From Lonsdalea populi (GTDB lineage: Bacteria > Pseudomonadota > Gammaproteobacteria > Enterobacterales > Enterobacteriaceae), in NCBI RefSeq assembly GCF_015999465.1, contig NZ_CP065534.1, forward strand, positions 744,001 to 808,000: DNA of 64,000 bases, written 5' to 3'. The translations under genes were made by a program, and so were the position numbers. Within the stretch, counting starts at the first letter, position 1, and each line of letters begins with the position of its first letter. The notes beneath the pieces were generated by a model. That model was given only the letters and a program-made list of their open reading frames with translations. It did no database searches and was not told the origin of the DNA. Below are positions 35,601-47,600 of this stretch, piece by piece.

Positions 35601-38600
35601 CGAACTGCGCGCCTGGGTCGCCGAGCAACTGCCCGACCATATGCTGCCGGCTGCCTGGGTTCACCTCGACGTCTGGCCGTTAACTTCCAATGGTAAGTTG
35701 GATCGCAAGGCGCTGCCGCCGCCCGACGCGGCCGCCTACGCACAGCAGGGCTATGTCGCGCCGCTGGACGGTATCGAAACCACGCTGGCGTCACTGTGGG
35801 GCGGTCTGCTGGGGGTAGAGCGGGTCGGCCGATACGACAACTTCTTTGCGCTTGGCGGCCATTCTTTGCTGGCCGTTCAACTGCTGGCACGGATGCGGCC
35901 TATGGCGCTGCACGCGGAGGTGTCGGCGTTGTTTATGGCCCCGGTACTGTCCGACTTTGCGCAGTGGGTCAGCGCAACATCCGACGTGGCGGACGATATC
36001 CCCGTCAATCCACTGACGACGCCGCAGACTCGTATCGTGCCGGAGATGCTCCCTCTGGTTACGCTCAGTCAGGAACAGATCGACAGCATTGTCTCGACCG
36101 TGCCCGGCGGCGCGCAAAACGTGCAGGATATTTATCCGCTGACCTCATTGCAGGAGGGGATACTTTTCCACCATCTGCTAAGCCCGGAGAGCGATCCTTA
36201 CGTTGAAATCACCACGTTGAGATTTGCTCACCCGGACACGTTAAATCGCTTTCTCAACGCGTTGCAAAACGTGGTCGATCGGCACGACATTCTGCGCACG
36301 GCCTTTTTCTGGCAAGGGCTGGAAACACCGCTGCAGGTGGTGTATCGCCATGCTGCGCTGCCCGTCGTGGAGGTCGAATACTCTCGCGAATCCCACCTGG
36401 ATACATACATTGATATACGGCGCGCGCCGCTGCTCCATTGCCGTGTCTCTGTCGATCCTGTGGATGCGCACGTTTATCTCGAACTGCAAACGCACCAGCT
36501 GGCGGTTGATCATACCGCGCTTGATCTTATGGTGGACGAGATCCGGTCGCTGCTTGATGGCGATGAATCGTCTCTGCCGCCGACCACGCCTTTCCGCCAT
36601 TTTGTCATGCACGCTCGTCGTGAAGCGCAGCGTGACGACCACGAGGCGTTCTTTAAGGACATGCTGCAAGGGGTGACGGAGCCGACGGCGCCGTTTGGTC
36701 ATGTCTCCATCACCGATCAACACCACGACGTTCAATCGGCGCGGGTTTTGCTTGATGAGAGCTTTGCTGCGCAGCTGAGAGACATCGCGCAGCGCAGCGG
36801 CGTCAGTGTCGCCAGCGTGTTCCATTTGGCTTGGGCCGTGATGCTGGCGCGGACATCTGAAACCCACCGGCCGGTTTTCGGTACGGTATTGCTGGGAAGA
36901 ATGAAAGGCGGGGAAGGGATCGAACGGGCGATGGGGATGTTTATCAATACCCTGCCGATCTGTATCGATATCGAAGAACAAACGACCTTACAGGCGCTGC
37001 AACAAGCCCATCAACGTCTCGCCAGCCTGCTGGATCGTGAACATGCCCCGCTATCGCTGGCGCAACGTTGCAGCGGTGTGCCGCAGGCAACCCCGCTGTT
37101 TTCGTCGTTGCTCAACTTCCGCCACAGCCAGCATAGCCGTATCGCCGGGCTGGTGGATTTGTCCGGCACCGGCGCTGAGATGCTGACCACGAAAGAGCGT
37201 ACTCACTATCCGTTCACGTTGAACGTGGATGACACCGGGCAGAGCTTTTTGGTTGAGGTGCAGGTGTGTGGGCAGGCCGATCCCCATCGCCTCAAGGGTT
37301 ACCTGTATCAGATCCTGAACGCGCTGGTGACGGCGCTCAATGAAGCGCCAGATACCCCGGCCCGCTCGCTGTCGATATTACCCGACGTGGAAATAAACCA
37401 ACTGCTGCACGTGTGGAACGCCACGGAGGCCGACTATGGGCGCGATGACTGTTTTCATCATGTTTTTGAAGCTCAGGTTGCACGAACGCCGCAGGCTCCG
37501 GCGCTGATTTTCGGCCGGCAAACGTTGAGCTACGAAGTGCTCAACCGACGTGCGAACCGGCTGGCGCATAACCTGATCTCGTTGGGTGTGACGCAGAATG
37601 AGAGGGTGGCTATCTGCCTGCCGCGCGGCGTGGAGATGGTCGTCGCGATGCTGGCGGTGCTGAAAGCCGGCGGCGCCTACATACCGATCGACCCGTCTTA
37701 CCCGGCGGAGCGTATCGATCACATGTTGAAAGATAGCCAGCCGCGCGTGACGATTGTCTCAGGTGATAGCGTGTGCGGAGCGGCTCATGCATCCTCTCTC
37801 ATCGATTTGCGTACCTGTGACGATGGGGAGGCGGGACCGGAGAGCAATCCTGCGCCGCTTGCTCGTCATGCCGATGCTCTGGCCTACATTATCTACACCT
37901 CGGGTTCAACCGGCAGACCCAAAGGGGTCATGGTGGGACAACGGGCTCTGCTGAATCTGCTGTCGTCGTTCGACGCACAGCTTGGGTTGACGTCAGGCGA
38001 CCGCTGGCTGGCGGTGACGACCATCGCGTTCGATATCGCGGCGTTGGAGCTGTTTCTGCCGCTGCTTAGCGGCGCGGCGGTGGTGGTGGCCAGCCACGCT
38101 GAAAGCAACGATCCGGTTCGTTTGGCAGATCTCATTCAGCATTCGGGCATTACGACTATGCAGGCCACGCCGGCAACCTGGCGGATGCTGCTCGATAATG
38201 GTTGGCCGGGGCATTCGACGCTGACCGCATTGTGCGGCGGAGAAGCGCTGAATGGCGCGTTGGCCGCAAGGCTGAGCGATGCCGTCGGCCTGCTGTGGAA
38301 TGTCTATGGCCCGACGGAGACAACCATCTGGTCAACGGCACAGTGCGTTTCGTCCGGCCTGAATCCAGATTCCAACGTGCCTATCGGCCAGCCTATCGCC
38401 AACACGCAAGTTTATGTGTTGGATAGCGCAAAACAGCTGGTGCCGGTGGGCATTGCGGGTGAACTGTACATCGGCGGCGATGGGGTGGCGCAGGGTTACC
38501 TTAATCAGCCCGCATTAACGGCTGAACGCTTTGTGGATGATCCCTTCGGCGCTGTGCCGGGGCGTCGCCTGTACAGGACGGGCGATCGGGTACGCTGGCG

Positions 38601-41600
38601 TGATGATGGCGCGCTGGAATACCTGGGGCGTAATGACCATCAGGTCAAAATTCGCGGTTTCCGCATTGAACTGGGTGAAATCGAAGCGCGTCTGCGCAGC
38701 CATGCCGATGTGGCCGACGCCACGGTCGTGGCCCGCAAGGAGAGCGATGCGGACGTGCGGTTAGTGGCTTACTACCTGTCGCCGCAGCCGCTGACGGTCA
38801 CCGCGCTGCGTGACTGGGTGGCTGAGCAATTGCCGGATTATATGCTGCCGAGCGCATGGGTTCATCTGGCCGCCTGGCCGCTGACGCCAAATGGCAAACT
38901 CGATCGCCGCGCGCTGCCCGCGCCGGATTCATCAGCCTACCAGCGGCAGATTTATATCCCGCCGCAGGGGGAAACGGAAACGGCGCTGGCCAAACTTTGG
39001 GCCGATCTCCTCGGGATAGAGCAGGTGGGCCGCGACGATCACTTCTTCGCCCTCGGCGGCCATTCGCTGTTGGCTATTCAACTGCTGTCGCGTATTCGCC
39101 GTCATCTGGGGCGGGAAATAGCGTTGAACGCGCTGTTTGACCATCCGGTACTGGCTGATTTCGCGCAGATCGTCGAGCCATCCGCATGTCGTCCGTTGGC
39201 GCCGATCATGCCGGTTGACCGGGATTCGCCGCTGGCCTTGTCGTTTGCTCAACAGCGGCTGTGGTTCCTGATGCAGTTAGAAGCGCGCGCCAGCGCGGCC
39301 TACCATATCGCAGGCGGCGTGATCTTGACCGGCGCGTTAAACGTCGATGCGTTGCAGGCGGCGCTGGATCGCATTGTCGTGCGCCATGAGTCGCTGCGTA
39401 CTCGTTTCATCGCGGTAAACGGCACCCCCTGCCAACAGATTTTTGCGGCGGAACCGTTCGCGCTGACTCGGCATGATCTGAGCTCCAGCCCCGATACGGA
39501 CGACGCCCTGCGTCGTATGGCGGAGCATGAAGCGGCGATGCCGTTTGACGTCACACAGGATGGACCGATTCGCGGGCGGCTCATCCGGCTCGATGCCCAG
39601 CGGCATGTTTTGCTGGTGACGATGCACCATCTTGTCTCCGACGGCTGGTCGCTGGCTCGTCTGATGGAAGAACTCAATGCGTTGTATCCGGCGTTTTGTC
39701 AGGGTGAATGCGATCCCTTGCCGCCGTTGACCGTTCAGTATGCGGATTTTGCCGCCTGGCAGCGGCAATGGATGCAGGGCAGTGTACTGCAAATGCAACT
39801 CGCATACTGGCGTGAACAGCTGGCGGATGTCCCGCCGCTGCTGGAGCTGCCGACCGACAGGCCGAGACCGGCGGCGCAGGACTACGCCGGCGGACGGGTT
39901 GACTTCCGGCTGGACGCCGGCCTGACAGACGCCCTGAAGGCGCTGGCGGTACGTCACGACGCGACGCTGTATATGACGCTGCTAACGGGCTGGGCGATTC
40001 TGCTGCACCGGCTGAGCGGACAAGACGATATCGTGATCGGCTCGCCGGTAGCAGGCCGTACCCGCATCGAACTGGAGCCCTTGATCGGCTTCTTCGTCAA
40101 TACGCTGGCATTGCGCTGCCGGGTCGATAGCGACACCTCGGTAGCCGCGTTGCTCGGGCAGGTCAAAGCCACCACGCTGGCGGCGCAGGCGCATCAGGAT
40201 GTGCCGTTCGAACAGCTGGTGGAAGCGCTCAACCCGACACGCAGCCTGGCGCACAGCCCGTTGTTTCAAACGTTATTTGTCTGGAATAACGAGGGCGATG
40301 ACATGTTACGCCTAGAGGGGATAACGGCCGAACCCTTTAACGCCGGGCAGGTGACGACGCAGTTCGACTTGTCGATGACGCTGGGCATTCGCGCGGGCTG
40401 CCTTGAGGGGAGTCTCGAATTTGCGAGTAGCCTGTTCTACCGGGAAACGGTGGAACGCTACGTTGAACATTGGCAGGTGCTGCTGCGGGCGCTGGTCCGG
40501 GACGACGATCTGGCGGTAGCGCAGTTGCCGCTGTTGACCGAAACTCAGCGCCGGCAGGTGGTGTATGAATGGAATGCCACCCGCAAGGATTACCCGAACG
40601 GCCAGTGCCTGCATCAGTTAATTGAGGCGCAGAGCGCACGCACGCCGCAGGCGGTGGCGCTCGTGTATGACGATCGGCAATTGCGCTACGGCGCGATGAA
40701 CCAGCAGGCCAACGCATTGGCCCACGAGCTGATAGCGCATGGCGTAGGAGCGGACGAACGGGTGGCAATTTGCCTGCCGCGCAGCCTGGAGATGGTGGTG
40801 GCGGTACTGGCGGTGCTGAAGGCGGGCGGCGCTTACGTGCCGATTGACCCGGCTTATCCCATTGACCGCATCAATGCGATGCTGGAGGACAGCGCACCGC
40901 GAGTGCTGATAACCCGCGGCAATCTGCCTGCACAACGGCCGTCGGGGACGTCGTTGGTCGATCTGGATCATGCTGATGGCCTCCGTCAGCGGCCGACGTT
41001 CAATCCCGATTCGCAGGGGGTGATGCCGCATCACCTGGCCTACGTGATTTATACCTCGGGGTCGACCGGAAAACCCAAAGGCGTGATGATCGAACACCGG
41101 GCTATCGTTAATCGCCTGATGTGGATGCAGGATGAATATCGGCTTGCCGCCGATGATGTTGTGCTGCAGAAAACGCCGCTGGGATTCGACGTCTCGGTCT
41201 GGGAACTGTTTTGGCCGCTGATGGTGGGCGTACCGCTGGTACTGGCTCGTCACGAAGGACAAAAAGATCCCGACTATCTTGCCCAACTTATCCAACGGCG
41301 GGCCGTCACCACCGTGCATTTTGTTCCCCCGATGCTGCAAGCCTTTCTTTCCAGCAAAGCGGCTTGTGGATGCGATAGCCTGCGGCGCGTTATCTGTAGT
41401 GGAGAAGGGCTGGGATCGGCGCTGGCGCGGCAGGCTCTCGCCTGTCTGCCACGAGCGGCGCTCTTCAATCTCTATGGGCCGACAGAAGCGGCGGTCGACG
41501 TCACTGCGTGGCCCGCGCTCGGCCACGAAACCTCTCCGCTTGTGCCGATTGGCCGACCGATCGCCAACACGCAAACCTATGTGCTGGATAACCTGGGGCA

Positions 41601-44600
41601 GCCGGTGCCGGTCGGCGTGGCGGGAGAACTTTATCTCGGCGGGGTGCAACTGGCGCGCGGCTACCTGGGCCGGCCGATGCTGACGGCGGCGAGCTTTGTC
41701 GCGAATCCCTTCTCGGTTGATCCCGCCGCGCGGTTGTACAAGACCGGCGACCGGGCGCGCTGGCGGGTGGACGGCGTGCTGGAATACCTGGGACGCAACG
41801 ATCATCAGGTGAAAATTCGCGGTTTTCGTATCGAACTGGGTGAGATTGAAGCGCTATTGGGCGCTCACGACGCCATCCATGATTGTGTGGTCACGGCACG
41901 ATCCGAAGAGAACGGAGAGACGCGGCTTGTAGCTTACTATTTGTCTGAGCAGCCGCAGGCGGCCCGCGAATTGCACGGCTGGCTGGCGGAAAAACTGCCG
42001 GATTATATGTTACCGAGCGCATGGGTTCATCTGGCCGCCTGGCCGCTGACGCCAAATGGCAAACTCGATCGCCGCGCGCTGCCTGCACCGGACGCATCCG
42101 ATTATCAGCGGCAGACCTATGTCGCGCCGCAGGGGGAAACCGAATCGGCGCTGGCCGAACTGTGGTCCGAACTCTTAGGGGGTATGCGGGTCGGGAGAGA
42201 CGACCACTTTTTCATCCTCGGCGGTCACTCACTGCTGGCGATTCAAATGGTGTCGAGGATCCGCCATGAACACGGACGTGAAGTGGCGCTGAGTACGCTA
42301 TTTACTCATCCGGTGCTGGCAGATTTCGCTGGCATAGTGGACCGCGCGCCGATCTGCTCGCTCCCGGCGATTACGCTTGCCGATCGGGCTCAGCCGCTAG
42401 CGCTCTCGTTTGCGCAGCAGCGGCTATGGTTCTTAACCCAGTTGGAGGCCCGGGCCAGCACCGCCTACCATATTGCTGGCGGCCTGAAGCTCAGCGGCGA
42501 ACTGAACCGAGGCGCGCTGGTGATGGCGTTGGACCGCATCGTGGCGCGTCATGAGGCGCTGCGCACTCGGTTCGTCGACGTGGAGGGCATGCCGTGGCAG
42601 CAGATTGATGAGCCTGCGCCTTTTGCGCTGACCGTGCACGACCTGCGCGGGCGGCCCGCCGCCGAATTGCGCCAACTGGCCGACGAAGAAGCGGCTGAAC
42701 CTTTCGATCTGCAACAGGGACCGCCGGTTCGCGGTCGGCTGGTCTTGCTGAGCGAGCGCGAACAGGTGCTGCTGGTGACGCTGCACCATATCGTCGCCGA
42801 CGGCTGGTCGCTCAGCGGCTTTATGCGAGAACTGGGCGAACTGTACCGGGCCTTCAGTCAGAAGCAGCCCGATCCCCTGCCGCCGCTGGCGATTCAATAC
42901 GCGGACTACGCGGCCTGGCAGCGACGCTGGTTGCAGGGCGAAGTCCTCCAGTCGCAGCTCGCCTACTGGCGTGAGCAACTGGCGGATGCGCCGCCTCTGT
43001 TGGAGCTTCCGACCGATCGTCCGCGGCCGTCGGTGCAGGATTATATGGGCGAACGTATCGACTTCACGCTCGATGCGACGTTGACCGCCGGGCTGAAGGC
43101 GCTGGCGGCGCGGCACGAAACCACGCTTTATATGACGCTGCTGGCGGGTTGGACGCTGCTGCTCTATCGCCTCAGCGGGCAGGATGACATCGTGGTCGGC
43201 GCACCGGTGGCCGGGCGTACCCGTACCGAACTGGAGCCGCTGATCGGTTTCTTTGTTAATACGCTGGCGCTGCGTAACCGGGTGGACGGTGCGGCCTCGG
43301 TCGGCGTACTGCTGGCGCAGGTGAAGGAGACCATGCTGGCGGCGCAGGCCCATCAGGATCTGCCGTTCGAACAACTGGTGGAAGCGCTCAACCCGACGCG
43401 CAGCCTGTCGCACAGCCCGTTGTTTCAAACCATGCTGGCATGGCAGAACTTGCCGGATGATGCCCTGCAGTTGGACGGCATGCAGGTCGAATCTTTCAGC
43501 GCTGAACCGGTGAGCGCCAAATTTGATTTGCTGGTGTCTTTTGAAGAAACGGGCGCGACCCTTTCCGGCAGTCTGGACTTTGCCGTGAGCGTGTTCGACC
43601 GGGTGACGGTGGCGCGTATGTTGTCGCATTGGCAGGTGCTGCTGCGCGCCATGGTGAACGATGAGACTCAGCCGGTAGCGCAGTTGCCGCTGCTGACCGA
43701 TGACGAACGTCACACCCTGCTGCACGGCTGGAATCAGACTCAATCCGAGCCCGTCGACGCATGCCTGCATCAGCAGTTCGAAGCGCAGGCGCGTCGTGCG
43801 CCGCAGGCGGTCGCGCTGGCGTTCGGCGAGCAGCGGCTCAGCTACGACGAGCTTAACCGACGGGCCAACCGGCTGGCGCACGCGCTGATAGCGCAGGGCG
43901 TGGGGCCGGAGAGCCGGGTGGCCATCAGCCTGCCGCGCGGCGTGGAGATGGTTGTGGCGGTGCTGGCGGTGCTGAAAGCGGGCGGCGGCTACGTGCCGAT
44001 TGACCCGACTTACCCGGCCGACCGCATTCGCTATCTGCTGGAAGACAGCGCGCCGCTGGGGTGGATAACCGAAGGCGCGCTGTGGGCGCAGACGCCCACG
44101 GACGTGCGCCTGTTCGACCTGGCGTCGCCGGCGCTGCTGGCCGGGCAGCCGGACGGCAACCCGGACCGGGCGGCAGACCCGCATCAGTTGGCCTACGTGA
44201 TTTACACCTCGGGCTCCACCGGGCAGCCGAAAGGGGTGATGGTGGAGCACGCGCAGGTGATGCGGCTGTTCGCGTCCACCCGCCGGTGGTTCGACTTTGG
44301 CGCCGACGATGTCTGGAGCCTGTTCCACTCGCTGTCGTTCGACTTCTCGGTGTGGGAGCTGTGGGGCGCGCTGCTGCACGGCGGCCGGCTGGTGGTGGTG
44401 GCGCAGGAGACGGCGCGGACGCCGGCGGCGTTTTATCAGCTGCTGTGCGAGCAGGGCGTGACGGTGCTGAACCAGACGCCGGGGGCGTTCCGGCCCCTGA
44501 TTGCCGCCCAGTCGGAGGCCCCGCCGTCATTGTCACATGCGCTGCGCTGGGTGATTTTCGGCGGGGAAGCGCTGGAGCCGGCGATGCTGGCGCCGTGGTA

Positions 44601-47600
44601 CGCGCAAAACGGCGAGCGCACGACGCTGGTGAATATGTACGGCATCACCGAAACCACGGTGCACGTCACCTACCGTCAGCTCTCGCCGGCGGACACGGCG
44701 CTTGACGTCAGCCCGATAGGCGAACGTATCCCGGACCTGCGCATCTACGTGCTGGACGAGGCGGGCCAGCCGGTGCCGGTGGGCGTGGCGGGCGAACTGT
44801 ACGTCGGCGGCGGCGGGGTGGCGCGCGGTTACCTGAACCGGGCGGCGCTGACGGCGGCGCGTTTTATTGACGACCCGTTTGCGGATGAAGCGGGCGCGAG
44901 GCTGTACAAAACCGGCGACCGGGCGCGCTGGTCCGGCGACGGCGCGCTGGAATATCTGGGACGCAACGACCATCAGGTCAAAATCCGCGGCTTCCGCATT
45001 GAGCTGGGCGAGATAGCGGCGCGGCTGCGCCGTCATCCGGCGGTGGATGACTGCGTGGTCATCGCGCGGCAGGCGGAGGACGGGGATAGCCGACTGGTGG
45101 CCTACTATCTGTCGGAGGAGCCGCAGGAGGCGCAGTCATTGCGCGACTGGGTGGCGGCGGAGCTGCCGGACTACATGCTGCCGGGGGCCTGGGTGCGCCT
45201 GAGCGCCTGGCCGCTGACCGCGCACGGCAAGCTGGACCGGCAGGCGCTGCCGGAGCCGGACGCCGGGGCCTACGCCGTGCAGCGCTACGAAGCGCCGCAG
45301 GGGGAAACCGAAACCACGCTGGCGGGGCTGTGGTCGTCACTGCTGGGCGTCGAGCCCGTGGGGCGGCACGACCACTTCTTCGCGCTGGGCGGCCACTCGC
45401 TGCTGGCTATCCAGCTGCTGTCGCGGGTGCGTCAGAATCTGGGGCGTGACGTGGCGCTCGGCACGCTGTTTGCCCATCCGGTGCTGGCGGCCTTCGCGCA
45501 GGCGGTCGGGCAGGCGCCGTTGAGCGCGCTGCCGCCGATAGCCCCGGCCGAGCGCACGGGGCGGCTGGCGCTGTCGTTTGCCCAGCAGCGGCTGTGGTTC
45601 CTGTCGCAGCTGGAAGCGAACGCCAGCGCGGCGTATCACATGGCGGGCGGGGTGCGGCTGGACGGCGAGGTGAACGTTGAGGCGCTGCAGGCGGCGCTCG
45701 ACGGTATCGTGGCGCGTCATGAGCCGCTGCGTACCGGCTTTGTGCCGGAAGACGGCACGCCGTATCAGCAAATCCACGCGCCCGCGCCTTTTGCGCTTGT
45801 GGTGGACGACCTGCGAGGGCATCCCGAGCCGGAAAGGGCGCTGTCGCGGCTGAGCGCGGAGGAAGCGGCCGCCCCCTTTGACCTTGAACGGGGGGGCCTG
45901 GTCCGGGGGCGCCTGATCCGGCTGGACGACCGTCGGCAGGTGCTGCTGTTCACGCTGCACCACATTATCTCGGACGGCTGGTCTGTCGGCCTCTTTATGC
46001 GGGAGCTGGGGGCGTTGTACGACGCCTTTGCCGCCGGGAAAGCTTCGCCGCTGCCGCCGCTGCGTCTTCAATACGCGGACTACGCCGCCTGGCAGCGCCG
46101 CTGGGTAGAAGGGCCGATCCTGCAAACGCAGCTGGGGTACTGGCGGGAGCAGCTGGCGGAGGTGCCGCCGCTGCTGGCGCTGCCGACGGACAGACCGCGG
46201 CCGGCGGTGCAGGACTATGCCGGGGGGCGTGTCGACTTCACGCTGGATGCGGGGCTGACGGCGGGGCTGAAAAGGCTGGCGGCGCGTCACGACGCCACGC
46301 TGTATATGACGCTGCTGACCGGCTGGGCCATTCTGCTGCACCGGCTGAGCGGGCAGGACGATATCGTGATCGGCTCGCCGGCGGCGGGGCGCACCCGCAC
46401 CGAGCTGGAGCCGCTGATCGGTTTCTTCGCCAACACGTTAGCCTTGCGCTGCCGGATAGCGGACAACGCGACGGTGGGCGAACTGCTGGCGCAGGTGAAG
46501 GCGACCACGCTGGCGGCGCAGGCGCATCAGGATCTGCCGTTCGAACAGCTGGTGGAAGCGTTGAATCCGGTACGCAGTCTGGCGCACAGCCCGCTGTTCC
46601 AGACCATGATGGTCTGGCAGGAGGATAAAGGGAACTCGCTAGCATTGCAGGGGCTGAAGGTGGCACCTTTTATCGCCGGACAGGTAACGGCCAAATTTGA
46701 TCTGCTATTGGCGTTAGAGGCGGAAGGCGACCGGATCGAAGGCTGCATCGAGTATGCCAGCAGCCTGTTCGACCCTGAGACGGCGACGCGGTATATCGGA
46801 TATCTGCAGCGTTTGTTACAGGCACTGGTAGAGGATGAGGCGCAGGAGATTGTCCGGCTGCCGCTGCTGTCCGACGCCGAACGCCAGCAGGTGCTGTATG
46901 GCTGGAACGATACCCGCGCCGACTATCCGCAGGAGCAGGGGATCCATCAGCTGTTCGAAGCCCAGGTGCGGCGCACGCCGCAGGCGGTGGCGCTGGTCTA
47001 TAACGAACAGCAACTGAGCTATGACGCATTGAATCAGCACGCCAACCGGCTGGCGCACGTGTTGATATCACAGGGGGTGGTGCCGGATACGCGAGTGGCG
47101 ATCTGTCTGCCGCGCGGCCTGCAATCGGTGGTGGCGGTGCTGGCAGTGCTGAAGGCGGGCGGCGCCTATCTGCCTATCGATCCGGCCTACCCGGATGACC
47201 GTATCCGCTACTTATTACACGACGGCCAGCCGCGGGTGCTGATAACCGACGCATCCCTGTCATCAAGGCTGCCCACCGATGAAGCATGCAAGCTGTTGTT
47301 GTTGCCCGAACGGTTAATCGAAGACCGGATGCAGCCGCTGACGGATAACCCGGCTTCGCCGCTGAATGCCTCGCAGTTGGCCTACGTGATTTATACCTCA
47401 GGCTCGACGGGCCAGCCCAAAGGCGTAGCGATGCCGCACCGCGCGTTGGTCAACCTCATGCACTGGCAGCGGCAGATGCGCGGAGAAAAAACGACGCCGC
47501 GCACCTTGCAATACGCGGCGATGGGGTTCGATGTCTCTTTTCAGGAGATCTTCAGTACGTTGTTGTTCGGCGGCGAGCTGGTGCTGATAGATGAGGCTAG

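Noticed and set aside
42433..44379. Long minus-strand open frames opposite the NRPS genes, such as 648 codons here and 536 codons at 51,905-53,515
   Set aside because: They repeat wherever the GC-rich NRPS modules repeat, have Arg/Gln/His-biased composition and no domain features. They are shadows of the sense frame.
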